DNA of 64,000 nucleotides from positions 1,364,001-1,428,000 of the forward strand of contig OY969771.1 of assembly GCA_963702925.1 (NCBI GenBank), in the 5' to 3' direction. The translations under genes were made by a program, and so were the position numbers. Below the pieces are notes generated by a model. The model was not told the DNA's origin and did not search any database. It worked only from the letters and a program-made list of their open reading frames with translations. Positions 8,221 to 15,634 of the stretch are shown here, one piece after another; within the stretch, counting starts at the first letter, position 1; the number at the start of each line of letters is the position of its first letter. The DNA comes from CAIKMD01 sp963702925. Its GTDB lineage: Bacteria > Pseudomonadota > Alphaproteobacteria > ATCC43930 > CGMCC-115725.

Positions 8221-8472
8221 ATGAAGCTCCTCTATTTCGCCTGGCTGCGGCAGAAGATCGGCAAGGCCGAGGAAATCCTCGACCCGCCGGGCACGGTTAC
8301 GACCGTCGCGGAGCTGATCGCCTGGCTGTCGAGCCGCGGCGCCGGCTATGCCGAGGCGCTGAAGAACCCCAAGCTCGTCCGGGTGGCGGTGAATCGCGAA
8401 TATGTCGCCACCGATCACAAGATCGGCCCCGGCGACGAGATCGCGCTGTTCCCGCCTGTGACCGGAGGCTGA
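8221..8472 (+). CDS. moaD: Molybdopterin synthase small subunit MoaD
   Basis: An 83-residue ubiquitin-like sulfur carrier ending in the diagnostic Gly-Gly (PPVTGG). The terminal glycine is converted to a thiocarboxylate and donates sulfur to precursor Z in molybdopterin synthase. The N-terminal strand KLLYFAWLRQKIG is typical. There is no Shine-Dalgarno sequence, but TACATA at 8208-8213 lies seven bases before the ATG, so a leaderless transcript is possible. moaE starts five bases after the stop, and the two encoded subunits form the heterotetrameric synthase. Confidence 0.95.
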   Translation: MKLLYFAWLRQKIGKAEEILDPPGTVTTVAELIAWLSSRGAGYAEALKNPKLVRVAVNREYVATDHKIGPGDEIALFPPVTGG

Positions 8473-8476
8473 CAAG

Positions 8477-8929
8477 ATGATCCGGGTGCAACGCGAGGAT
8501 TTCGATCCCGGCCAGGAGCTCGAGGCGCTGACAAGCGGCCGGACCTCGATCGGCGGTGTCACGTCTTTCATCGGGCTGGTGCGCGATGTGGCGGGCGGCG
8601 AAAAGATCGCCGCGATGACGCTCGAGCATTACCCCGGCATGACCGAGCGAGAGCTCGCCAAGATCGAGGCCGAGGCGCGGCGGCGCTGGGAGCTCGACGC
8701 GGTGCTGATCATCCATCGCTATGGCAAATTGCAGCCGGGCGACCGCATTGTGCTGGTCGCGACCGCTTCAGCGCATCGCGATGCCGCCTTCGATGCCTGC
8801 CGCTTTTTGATCGATTGGTTGAAGACCCAAGCGCCGTTCTGGAAGCTCGAAGACACAAAGGAAGGCGCGCGCTGGGTCGATGCCAAGGCGAGCGACGATG
8901 AAGCGGCCAAGCGCTGGTCGACGGACTAA
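8477..8929 (+). CDS. moaE: Molybdopterin synthase catalytic subunit MoaE
   Basis: The large subunit of molybdopterin synthase, which uses MoaD thiocarboxylate to build the dithiolene of molybdopterin. The 150-residue protein contains GGVTSFIGLVRD, LEHYPGMTE, IIHRYGKLQPGD, VATASAHRDAAFDAC and the C-terminal PFWKLEDTKEGARWV. The active-site lysines are within the last motif. It sits directly behind moaD and closes the Moco cluster. A small hairpin followed by a T-rich tract lies 36 bases after the stop. Confidence 0.96.
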   Translation: MIRVQREDFDPGQELEALTSGRTSIGGVTSFIGLVRDVAGGEKIAAMTLEHYPGMTERELAKIEAEARRRWELDAVLIIHRYGKLQPGDRIVLVATASAHRDAAFDACRFLIDWLKTQAPFWKLEDTKEGARWVDAKASDDEAAKRWSTD

Positions 8930-8964
8930 CCGCTCCCGGGCAGGTTTGCGCTTCTGCTAAGCTG

Positions 8965-8988
8965 GCCGCTAGGCGGCGAAATATTTTC
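8965..8988 (+). terminator. Possible terminator after moaE
   Basis: GCCGC-TAG-GCGGC (8965-8977), then GAAATATTTTC. The stem is only 5 bp, but a T-rich tract follows in the right place after the Moco operon. Confidence 0.35.
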
Positions 8989-8996
8989 ATGCGCCC

Positions 8997-9023
8997 GGTC
9001 GAATTCACGCCGCTTCGAACGTC
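8997..9023 (+). promoter_or_regulatory. ECF42-like promoter for the YciI/sigma-factor pair
   Basis: GGTCGA (8997-9002), 17 bases, then CGTC (9020-9023), about 50 bases before the YciI-type gene. As I recall, ECF42 sigma factors recognise a -35 of TGTCGA and a -10 resembling CGTC, and autoregulate the neighbouring DGPF gene; this site differs by one base in the -35. The pairing with a downstream ECF42 gene makes it credible but unproven. Confidence 0.4.
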
Positions 9024-9072
9024 ATCGACACGGCGTGGCATGATGCCCGTCATAACCGTTCGGGAGACGATA

Positions 9073-9420
9073 ATGAAATACATGCTGTTGATCTATGGAA
9101 ACGAAGCGGCGATGCATGGCGCGACCGAAGCCGATATGCGGCCGATGATGGCGGCCTATGCCGCCTATACCGAGGCGCTGAAAAAAGCCGGCGTCGTCCT
9201 CGGCGGCGAGCGTCTGGAGCGCTCGACCGCAGCGACCACCGTTCGGGTCGCCAATGGCAAGAGCCAGGTCCTGAACGGACCTTACGCAGAGACCAAGGAG
9301 CAGCTCGGCGGCTATTACCTCATCGACGTGCCGGATCTCGACGCGGCGCTTGCCTGGGCCGCGCGTTGTCCGGGCGCCAGCCACGGCGCGATCGAGGTCC
9401 GCCCGCTCGGAGCGATGTAA
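9073..9420 (+). CDS. YciI family protein (DGPF domain)
   Basis: A 115-residue dimeric alpha-beta barrel protein of the YCII/DGPF family. The family hallmark GPYAETKEQLGGYYLIDV is near residues 75-92. The true start is the ATG at 9073, preceded by GGGAGACGATA (Shine-Dalgarno GGAGA), giving MKYMLLIYGNE. The biochemical role of the DGPF family is not established. It lies nine bases before an ECF42-type sigma factor gene, the association by which this sigma group is recognised, so it is probably a target or partner of that factor. Confidence 0.88.
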   Translation: MKYMLLIYGNEAAMHGATEADMRPMMAAYAAYTEALKKAGVVLGGERLERSTAATTVRVANGKSQVLNGPYAETKEQLGGYYLIDVPDLDAALAWAARCPGASHGAIEVRPLGAM

Positions 9421-9429
9421 CCGTCTGCG

Positions 9430-10719
9430 ATGACGGCGCGCGAAGACGGCGAGGCTGCGCGAGCGACCGCGCAAGCGGTCGCCCGCCGCAGCTACGGCAA
9501 GCTAGTCGCGTTTCTCGCCGCGCGCACCCGCGATGTCGCGGCCGCGGAGGATGCGGTATCGGACGCCTTCGCCGCCGCGCTGAGCGATTGGCCCGCGCAC
9601 GGCATTCCGGAGAAGCCCGAAGCGTGGCTCGTCGCGGTCGCCAAGCGCAAGGCGATCGATCGGACGCGGCATCGGCAGCATGGCGAGACGGCCAGCGATC
9701 ATTGGCGCTTGATCGTCGACGAACTCAAGCAAGCGGCTGCGAGCGCCAGCGAGATTCCCGACGATCGCTTGCGTCTTATGTTCGCCTGCGCGCATCCGGC
9801 GATCGCGCCCGATATCCGCGCGCCGCTGATCCTCCAGACGATTCTCGGCTTCGACGCCGCAACCATCGCCTCGGCCTTTCTGATCGCCTCGGCGACGATG
9901 AGCCAGCGTCTGGTGCGCGCGAAAACCAAGATCCGCGCGGCCGGCATCCCGTTTCGCCTGCCCGAGCGCGGCGAGCTCGGCGAGCGCCTCGATGCCGTGC
10001 TCGAAGCGATCTACGCCACCTTCGCCGAAGGCTGGTCCGATCCCGCCGGCACCGAGTTCCGCCGCCGCAACCTTGCCGAAGAAGGCATTTGGCTCGGCCG
10101 GCTTGTCGCCTCGCTGTTGCCGGGCGAGCCCGAAGCGCTCGGGCTTCTGGCGCTGATGCTTTATTCCGAAGCGCGACGCGCTGCGCGGCGCGATGCGCAA
10201 GGCGACTACGTGCCGCTCGCCGCGCAAGATCCCGATCTATGGGACGCGCCGGCAATCGACGAAGCCGAAAGCCTGCTGCGTCGCGCGAGCGCGATGGGCA
10301 TGGTCGGCCGCTATCAGCTCGAAGCGGCGGTGCAATCGGCGCATCTCGTGCGCCGCATCACCGGACGCGCCGATTGGGCAGCGATCGAGCAGCTTTACGA
10401 CGGACTCCTGGCGCTGACAGAATCGCCCGTGGTGGCGATCAACCGCGCCATCGCCATTGCCGAAACGCGCGGCGCCGCTTCCGGTCTCGCGGCGCTCGCT
10501 TCGCTCGCGGATGATGCGCGGCTCGCCACCTATCAGCCTTATTGGGCGGCGCGCGCCACGCTGCTTGCGGCCAGCGGCGATGCTGGCGCCGCCGACCAAG
10601 CGTATGAATTGGCCATCGGCCTTGAAGCCGACCCGGCCGTGCGGCGCTTTCTGCAACAACGCCGCGCGGCGCTGAACGCCGAGCACCAAGGCAAGCTCGA
10701 TGCGGCGTTGCGGGACTAA
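9430..10719 (+). CDS. ECF42-type RNA polymerase sigma factor with C-terminal extension
   Basis: A 429-residue sigma-70 family protein. Region 2 lies near residues 15-85 (AAEDAVSDAFAAAL, KPEAWLVAVAKRKAIDR) and region 4 near 130-185 (ILGFDAATIASAFLIASATMSQRLVRAK). About 240 further residues form a helical, TPR-like extension (LYSEARRAARRD, SPVVAINRAIAIAE, YWAARATLLAASGDA). ECF42 members carry exactly this extension, are not paired with an anti-sigma factor, and sit beside DGPF genes, as here. The extension is thought to be required for activity. The gene overlaps the 3' end of the opposing ilvE by four bases. No Shine-Dalgarno sequence is obvious. Confidence 0.9.
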   Translation: MTAREDGEAARATAQAVARRSYGKLVAFLAARTRDVAAAEDAVSDAFAAALSDWPAHGIPEKPEAWLVAVAKRKAIDRTRHRQHGETASDHWRLIVDELKQAAASASEIPDDRLRLMFACAHPAIAPDIRAPLILQTILGFDAATIASAFLIASATMSQRLVRAKTKIRAAGIPFRLPERGELGERLDAVLEAIYATFAEGWSDPAGTEFRRRNLAEEGIWLGRLVASLLPGEPEALGLLALMLYSEARRAARRDAQGDYVPLAAQDPDLWDAPAIDEAESLLRRASAMGMVGRYQLEAAVQSAHLVRRITGRADWAAIEQLYDGLLALTESPVVAINRAIAIAETRGAASGLAALASLADDARLATYQPYWAARATLLAASGDAGAADQAYELAIGLEADPAVRRFLQQRRAALNAEHQGKLDAALRD

Positions 10720-11618
10720 GCGGCGCCGGCGGTTTCCGGCACGCGCACCAGCTTTTCGTAATCGGTCATCAGCTGGCGGGTGATCGGCCCGACCGGGAAT
10801 TTGAGATCGCCGATCTGAGTCACGGGCGTCACCTCGGCGGCGGTGCCGGTAACGAAGACTTCCTGTGCCTGGCTCAATTCCTGCGGCATGATTCCGCGCT
10901 CGACCACTTTGATCTGGCGCGTCTTGGCGAGGCCGATCACGGCGCGGCGCGTGATGCCGTCGAGAAAGCAATCAGGCTTCGGCGTGTGCAGCTCGCCATT
11001 GATGGCGAGGAAGACATTGGCGCCGGTCGCCTCGGCGACTTGGCCGCGCCAGTCGAGCATCAGCGCGTCGTCGAAGCCTTCGGCCTCGGCCGCGTGCTTC
11101 GACAGGGTGCAGATCATGTAAAGCCCCGACGCCTTGGCGGCGGTCGGCGCGGTATTGGGCGCAGGCCGCGCCCATTTCGACCACGCCATGCGGATGCCTT
11201 TCGAGCGTGCCTCGGGCGTGAAATAGGCTTTCCAATCGTCCCACACCGCGATCGCCATGTGGATCTTGGTGAGCTGCGCGGCGACGCCCATCTGCTCCGG
11301 CCCGCGCCAAGCGACCGGGCGGACATAGCCGTCTTCGATGCGCGAGGCGCGCACGGTCGCCACCGAGGCTTCTTCGATCTGCGCCAGGGTCCACGGAATG
11401 GTAAAGCCGAGGATGCGGGCGGAATCGATCAAACGCTGGCTATGCTCGCGCAACTTGAAGATGCGGCCGCCATAGATGCGTTCGCCCTCGAAGACGCAGC
11501 TTGCGTAATGCAGCGCGTGAGTCAGGACATGGACATGCGCGTCGCGCCAAGGTACGAGCTTGCCGTCGAACCAGATGGTGCCGTCGCGATTGTCGAAGGG
11601 TCTGCTGGGTGTTGCCAT
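10716..11618 (-). CDS. ilvE: Branched-chain amino acid aminotransferase
   Basis: A fold type IV PLP-dependent transaminase that makes valine, leucine and isoleucine from their keto acids. The 300-residue protein has the N-terminal IWFDGKLVPWRDAHVHVLTH and FEGERIYGG, and the PLP lysine in AAKASGLYM. It also shows the class IV signature region EATGANVFLAINGELHTP and GTAAEVTPV. It is divergent from the MarR gene at 11723, with a shared control region, and convergent with the ECF42 gene. A TTGACT-17-TTACAT promoter lies about 75-100 bases upstream. A D-amino-acid or aminodeoxychorismate-type activity cannot be fully excluded, but the motifs favour IlvE. Confidence 0.93.
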   Translation of the reverse strand: MATPSRPFDNRDGTIWFDGKLVPWRDAHVHVLTHALHYASCVFEGERIYGGRIFKLREHSQRLIDSARILGFTIPWTLAQIEEASVATVRASRIEDGYVRPVAWRGPEQMGVAAQLTKIHMAIAVWDDWKAYFTPEARSKGIRMAWSKWARPAPNTAPTAAKASGLYMICTLSKHAAEAEGFDDALMLDWRGQVAEATGANVFLAINGELHTPKPDCFLDGITRRAVIGLAKTRQIKVVERGIMPQELSQAQEVFVTGTAAEVTPVTQIGDLKFPVGPITRQLMTDYEKLVRVPETAGAA

Positions 11619-11692
11619 AAAACCGCGTTCCTCGAGCCTCGGCGGGTCTTTTTGAGCCGCGGGCGAATTGGTCGCCTGATGCCTTGCCCGCC

Positions 11693-11721
11693 ATGTAACA
11701 ACCCTGCTAAAAATTAGTCAA
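11693..11721 (-). promoter_or_regulatory. Candidate ilvE promoter
   Basis: On the minus strand, TTGACT (11721-11716), a 17-base spacer and TTACAT (11698-11693). The -35 is one base from consensus and the -10 is weak. The -35 lies inside the quasi-palindrome that overlaps the MarR start, so MarR binding would block it. Confidence 0.4.
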
Positions 11722-11735
11722 CATGTCTGACATAA
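11714..11735. promoter_or_regulatory. Quasi-palindrome over the MarR start codon (candidate MarR operator)
   Basis: TTAGTCAACATGTCTGACATAA contains the inverted arms GTCA and TGAC with a 7-base spacer, and outer TTA/TAA. It covers the ATG of the MarR gene and the -35 of ilvE, a typical place for an autoregulatory MarR site controlling both directions. Confidence 0.35.
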
Positions 11736-12211
11736 AATCCGCGGAAGCGTCGTCCTATCTGCGGGAGGACGAGGTACGCCAGGGCATCGAACTGCTGTTC
11801 TATGCCTATCGCGATTTTACCGCCGAGCCCGATGCCATGCTGGCGCGCTATGGCTTTGGGCGAGCGCATCACCGCGTGATCTATTTCGTCGGCCGCCATC
11901 CGCTGATGAGCGTGAGCGAGCTGTTGGGGATTTTGCAGATTACCAAGCAAAGCCTGTCGCGGGTGCTGGGCCAGCTCGTGCGCCAGGGCTTCATCCTGCA
12001 ACGCACTGGCAGAAGCGACCGGCGGCAAAGGCTGCTCGAACTCACGCCCAAAGGGGTCGATCTCGAGCGCCAGCTCTCGGAAAGTCAGCGCCGGCGCATC
12101 GCCCGGGCCTATGCCGAGGCCGGGCCGGAAGCGGTCGACGGCTTCCGCAAGGTGATGCTGAACGTGATGTCGGACGAGGCCGACCGGGCGCGTTTTCGGC
12201 GCGACCGTTGA
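11723..12211 (+). CDS. MarR family transcriptional regulator (PetP-like)
   Basis: A 162-residue winged-helix regulator. The recognition region LLGILQITKQSLSRVLGQLVRQGF and the wing RTGRSDRRQRLLELTPKG fit MarR, and a helical dimerisation tail follows. There is no ribosome site before the ATG; TAAAAA at 11708-11713 would place transcription initiation close to the ATG (about 11720), so it may be leaderless. It stands directly before an OmpR-type response regulator. The same MarR plus response-regulator pair is known as PetP-PetR in Rhodobacter capsulatus, where it lies beside the bc1 operon. The equivalence is inferred from gene order and family only. Confidence 0.88.
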   Translation: MSDIKSAEASSYLREDEVRQGIELLFYAYRDFTAEPDAMLARYGFGRAHHRVIYFVGRHPLMSVSELLGILQITKQSLSRVLGQLVRQGFILQRTGRSDRRQRLLELTPKGVDLERQLSESQRRRIARAYAEAGPEAVDGFRKVMLNVMSDEADRARFRRDR

Positions 12212-12239
12212 GCCGGTGAATCGGGTGTATATTGGCGGC

Positions 12240-12941
12240 ATGAACGGCGCCATCGCGGCCGACAAAGTCGAGCCCCATCTCCTCGTCGTCGACGACGACG
12301 CGCGGTTGCGCGACTTGTTGCGGCGTTATCTCGTCGAGTCCGGCTTTCGCGTCACCACGGCGGCGGATGCGGCCGAGGCACGCATCCGGATGCAAAGTCT
12401 CGCTTTCGACCTTTTGATCATCGACGTGATGATGCCGGGCGAGGACGGGTTCGTGCTGACCGAAAGCTTGCGCCGTACCAACCCGGTGCCGATCTTGCTG
12501 CTGACGGCGATGGCCGAGCCGGAAAACCGCATCGACGGGTTGGAGCGCGGCGCCGACGATTACGTAACCAAGCCCTTCGAGCCGCGCGAGCTGGTGCTGC
12601 GCGTGCGCAATATCCTGCAACGCGTAGCGCAGACACCCGAGAACGCCGAAGAGCTTCGGCTCGGCGCGTGCCGGCTCGATTTGAAGCGTGGCGCGCTTTA
12701 TCGCGGTGGTGCGCCGGTGCATCTGACCTCGGCCGAGGCCGCGCTGCTGCTGGCGCTGGCGCGCAAGCCGGGCGAACCCGTTTCGCGCGAGGCGCTGTCG
12801 CAAGAGGCGCAATGCAGCGGCAATCTGCGGACCGTCGACGTGCAGATGACGCGGCTGCGCCGCAAGATCGAGCACGATCCGAAATTCCCGCGCTATCTGC
12901 AGACGGTGCGAGGCACCGGCTATGTCCTCAAGCCCGATTAA
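12240..12941 (+). CDS. OmpR-family response regulator (PetR-like)
   Basis: A two-domain response regulator of 233 residues. The receiver domain has the acidic cluster VVDDDARL, phosphoacceptor aspartate in LLIIDVMMPGEDG (D62) and switch lysine in DYVTKPFEP. The C-terminal winged helix (LTSAEAALLLALARKPG, RTVDVQMTRLRRKIEHDPKFPRYLQTVRGTGYV split by a loop) is of the OmpR/PhoB class. The ATG at 12240 is preferred because TATATT (12228-12233) stands exactly six bases before it. A GTG at 12216, four bases after the MarR stop, would add eight residues. The 3' end overlaps the kinase start by 20 bases, so the pair is one operon. Confidence 0.93.
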   Translation: MNGAIAADKVEPHLLVVDDDARLRDLLRRYLVESGFRVTTAADAAEARIRMQSLAFDLLIIDVMMPGEDGFVLTESLRRTNPVPILLLTAMAEPENRIDGLERGADDYVTKPFEPRELVLRVRNILQRVAQTPENAEELRLGACRLDLKRGALYRGGAPVHLTSAEAALLLALARKPGEPVSREALSQEAQCSGNLRTVDVQMTRLRRKIEHDPKFPRYLQTVRGTGYVLKPD

Positions 12942-14322
12942 CGACGCACAAAAGCGGTTGGCGCTGTTTCCGCCTGCCGGCCCCGCCCCGACCGCGGCGG
13001 ACAGCCATCGCCGCTGGTTCAAGCGCGCGCTGCCGCGCTCGCTCTGGGGCCGCTCGCTGCTGATCATCATCGTGCCGATGGTGCTGACGCAGATCATCGC
13101 CACCTGGTTCTTTTACGATCGCGTATGGGACACGGTGGCGCGCCGGCTATCCTCGGCGGTGGGCGCCGATATCGGCTTCACCTTGAGCGCGCTCGCTTAT
13201 GCCGACACGCCCGCGGAGCGCGAGCGCATCTTGCGCCAAGCCGCCGACGTCACCGAATTGTTCTACGCCTTCCGGCCGGGCGAAACCCTGCCGCACGGCA
13301 TGCAGCAGACCACCGACGGAAAGGTCGAGCAGCAGCTCGCCGCGGCGATCGCCGAACGCGTCGGCCGACCCTTCCAGATCGATGGCGAATTCGATCCGCG
13401 CGACCTTCTGGTTTCGGTCGAGCTGCCCGACGGCGTGATGCAGGTCGCGGTGCCGCGCAAGCGCCTTTCCACCCCGACCACCTATATCTTCGTGTTGTGG
13501 ATGGCGGGCTCGTCGCTGGTGCTGCTGGCCATCGCCTCGGTGTTCATGCGCAATCAGGTGAAGTCGCTGCGCCGCTTGGCAACCACCGCCGAGGCTTTCG
13601 GCAAAGGGCGCGACGTGCCCAACTTCAAGCCCGAAGGCGCGACCGAAGTGCGCCAGGTGGCGCGCGCCTTCATCAAGATGCGCGACCGCATCCAGCGCCA
13701 GATCACGCAGCGCACCGAGATGCTTGCCGGGGTTTCGCACGATCTGCGCACGCCGTTGACGCGCATGCGCCTGGCGTTGGAGCTGATGCCGGAAGATCCG
13801 AGCGTCGCCGATCTCAAGACCGACGTCGCCGCGATGCAGCGCATGGTGCAAGGCTATCTCGCTTTCGCCCGCGGCGAAGGCGAAGAGCCCGAGCGCGACA
13901 CCGATATCGTCCTGTTGATCCACGAGCTGATCTCGGCCCTGCCGCGTGAGGGGGCGCCGGTTCTCGCGGCCTTGCCCGAAAGCTTTGTCCTGCCGCTGCG
14001 TTCCGACGCGACGCGGCGCTGCATCGGCAATTTGGTCGGCAACGCGCGGCGCTATGGCCGCCATGTTTGGATCACTGGAGTCGAAACGCGTGACGGCTTC
14101 GATGTGCTGGTGGACGATGACGGGCCCGGAATTCCAGCGGTCCAGCGCGACAGCGTGTTCCGCCCGTTCTTCCGGCTCGACGCGGCGCGCAATCCGAACA
14201 CCGGCGGCCTTGGCCTCGGACTGACCATCGCGCGCGATCTCGCACGCGGCCAAGGCGGCGATGTCACGCTCGAGGATTCGCCGCAAGGCGGGCTGCGCGT
14301 CCGCCTGCGTCTGCCGAAATGA
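12922..14322 (+). CDS. Sensor histidine kinase, EnvZ-like
   Basis: A 466-residue membrane kinase and the cognate partner of the preceding regulator. There is a cytoplasmic N-terminal tail, TM1 near 45-65, a periplasmic loop of about 120 residues and TM2 near 188-208. A HAMP linker is near 209-262, the H-box AGVSHDLRTPLTRMR has phospho-accepting H273, and the HATPase domain has VGNARRYG (N-box), VDDDGPGIP (G1) and TGGLGLGLTIA (G2). All catalytic motifs are intact. The periplasmic domain shows no recognised sensory fold to my eye, so the signal is unknown. Confidence 0.93.
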   Translation: MSSSPINDAQKRLALFPPAGPAPTAADSHRRWFKRALPRSLWGRSLLIIIVPMVLTQIIATWFFYDRVWDTVARRLSSAVGADIGFTLSALAYADTPAERERILRQAADVTELFYAFRPGETLPHGMQQTTDGKVEQQLAAAIAERVGRPFQIDGEFDPRDLLVSVELPDGVMQVAVPRKRLSTPTTYIFVLWMAGSSLVLLAIASVFMRNQVKSLRRLATTAEAFGKGRDVPNFKPEGATEVRQVARAFIKMRDRIQRQITQRTEMLAGVSHDLRTPLTRMRLALELMPEDPSVADLKTDVAAMQRMVQGYLAFARGEGEEPERDTDIVLLIHELISALPREGAPVLAALPESFVLPLRSDATRRCIGNLVGNARRYGRHVWITGVETRDGFDVLVDDDGPGIPAVQRDSVFRPFFRLDAARNPNTGGLGLGLTIARDLARGQGGDVTLEDSPQGGLRVRLRLPK

Positions 14323-14332
14323 TCGGGAAAGC

Positions 14333-14854
14333 TTAGGCCGCCGCCGCGGCTGCGACCTGACGCGGAACGGCTGCCTCGCGCGACACCACGATGTCGATGC
14401 GGCTGCCGCCGGGACGCGTATCGAGAGTCATGCTGCCGTTCAATTCGGCCACGCGCTCCACCAGCCAACGCGGTCCGGCACCGAGCGCGCGCAAATCGGA
14501 CAGATCGTAAATTCCGGCGAAGGGAAAGCCGCGCCCGTCATCGACGACGCTGAGCAGCACCACGCCACCATTGACCTGCACGCAAAGCCGCGTGAAGGCC
14601 GCGCCGGAATGGCGCGCAGCGTTGAGCGCGCCCTCTTCCAGAAGCGCGTGCAGAATCGCGGTGAGATCGGGGGGCAAGCCGTCGACCGCATCGCGGTTGA
14701 CGATGTCGAGCGCGAGCACGACGGGATAATCCCGTTCGATCGCGCGTTGCAAAGCGGTGAGACGGAGCGACAGGCCGGCGACCCCGTATCCCGCCGCCGG
14801 GCTGCGAAAGCCGGCGAGACGATCGGGAACTGGAGCGGAGCCAACCGTATCCAT
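14333..14854 (-). CDS. Stand-alone histidine-kinase-like ATPase domain protein
   Basis: A 173-residue protein consisting mainly of a GHKL ATPase domain. The N-box is EEGALNAARHS, the G1 box is VVDDGRGF, and GGSRIDIVVS ends the fold. There is no membrane segment, no phospho-accepting histidine domain and no receiver. The G2 region GAGPRWLVERVAEL lacks the second conserved glycine pair (GLGL), so ATP turnover may be reduced. Stand-alone GHKL proteins include anti-sigma kinases and accessory ATPases; which applies here is not known. It is convergent with the EnvZ-like kinase, ten bases away. The C-terminus is a run of alanines. Confidence 0.7.
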   Translation of the reverse strand: MDTVGSAPVPDRLAGFRSPAAGYGVAGLSLRLTALQRAIERDYPVVLALDIVNRDAVDGLPPDLTAILHALLEEGALNAARHSGAAFTRLCVQVNGGVVLLSVVDDGRGFPFAGIYDLSDLRALGAGPRWLVERVAELNGSMTLDTRPGGSRIDIVVSREAAVPRQVAAAAAA

Positions 14855-15003
14855 GTCTTAGAGCTTTCACCAAGGGCTCTAAAGAATGGTTAATGGCACT
14901 TCTTTTCGCGCTTTGGGGAAGGTCGGCGACTTTGGCGCCGCGGCTGAATTCGATCGGGGTTACGCGCACGATCCTCGCGCATCTCAACCCCAAGACGTGC
15001 GAA

Positions 15004-15033
15004 CGCCGTTTCGCGCTGGCGCACGAAACGGCG
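15004..15033. terminator. 10-bp inverted repeat downstream of the phasin gene
   Basis: CGCCGTTTCG, ten loop bases, CGAAACGGCG: a perfect 10-bp stem in the 242-base gap between the phasin stop and the ATPase-domain gene. It has no T-tract on either strand. It could stop or stabilise transcripts arriving from either side. Confidence 0.35.
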
Positions 15034-15064
15034 TCGGACGGGATGATCGTAGAACTTTCGTCCG

Positions 15065-15087
15065 CTTCGGCCGTTGGCGGCCGAAAG
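15065..15087 (-). terminator. Hairpin just after the phasin stop codon
   Basis: TTCGGCCG-TTGG-CGGCCGAA: an 8-bp GC-rich stem with a 4-base loop, about ten bases past the phasin stop on the minus strand. No T-run follows. It is the best candidate for the phasin transcript end. Confidence 0.4.
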
Positions 15088-15096
15088 CAGGGAGAG

Positions 15097-15528
15097 TTAA
15101 GCGGCCTTCGCGGCAGTGACGTCGCGCATTTCCTCGAAACTCTCCGTGAAGCGCTTGGTCAACACGTTGAAAGCCTCGGTGTTCGCCTTGGTGACGAGCT
15201 CGGTGAGCTCTTTCGCCGTGGCGAGGCTCTTCTCGAAGCTCGCCTTGGCAAGCTCGGCGTTCTTCGCGAATTTCTCTTGCGGCACGCCGGGCTGGCTCAG
15301 TTCGCGGAAGAGCGCCGGCGCTTCGTCAAGCGCCTCGCGCGCGATCTCGACCTGACGGCGCGCCAAAGCCTGGGCGCCTTCGATCGCGAGCTGGTTGGCT
15401 TGGGTGAACGCCTCGACGTTCTTGCGCTGCGACGCCATCAGTGCCTCAACATTGAAACCGGGCATGGTGAAGCCCGAAAATGCCTTGGTCACGTCGTAAT
15501 CGAAAAAGGATTGCTTACCGTTGATCAT
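15097..15528 (-). CDS. Phasin family protein
   Basis: Phasins coat polyhydroxyalkanoate granules and control their number and size. The 143-residue protein starts MINGKQSFFDYD and is almost entirely amphipathic helix (ALARRQVEIAREALDEA, AFNVLTKRFTESFEEM), as expected for the Phasin_2 group. The start is set at the ATG at 15528 because AAAGGA lies eight bases upstream; an ATG at 15534 is too close to it. A strong sigma-70-type promoter and two TGC-rich 12-mers precede the gene. No PHA synthase is in the window. The TetR gene 126 bases upstream is on the same strand. Confidence 0.88.
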   Translation of the reverse strand: MINGKQSFFDYDVTKAFSGFTMPGFNVEALMASQRKNVEAFTQANQLAIEGAQALARRQVEIAREALDEAPALFRELSQPGVPQEKFAKNAELAKASFEKSLATAKELTELVTKANTEAFNVLTKRFTESFEEMRDVTAAKAA

Positions 15529-15568
15529 CGTCATCGTCCTTTGCGGCAGAAGGGTTAATGGCTTATGC

Positions 15569-15580
15569 TGCACTGCACAA
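15569..15580 (-). promoter_or_regulatory. TGC-rich operator-like 12-mer, downstream copy
   Basis: Minus strand TTGTGCAGTGCA, six bases downstream of the phasin -10 hexamer, in the first transcribed bases. It is one base different from the copy at 15635-15646. TGC-rich sites are known targets of the PHA repressor PhaR. Confidence 0.5.
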
Positions 15581-15585
15581 TGACA

Positions 15586-15614
15586 AATATGTTCTCACAG
15601 GGGCAATCCGTCAA
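15586..15614 (-). promoter_or_regulatory. Phasin gene promoter
   Basis: Minus strand TTGACG (15614-15609), a 17-base spacer, CATATT (15591-15586). This is among the best sigma-70-like matches I saw in the window. The surrounding 100 bases are notably AT-rich. Confidence 0.65.
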
Positions 15615-15634
15615 GTGTTTTTGACTATTATTTT

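Noticed and set aside
14893..15558. Plus-strand frame antisense to the phasin gene
   Set aside because: No family features, and the phasin on the minus strand has a promoter, ribosome site and typical helix pattern.
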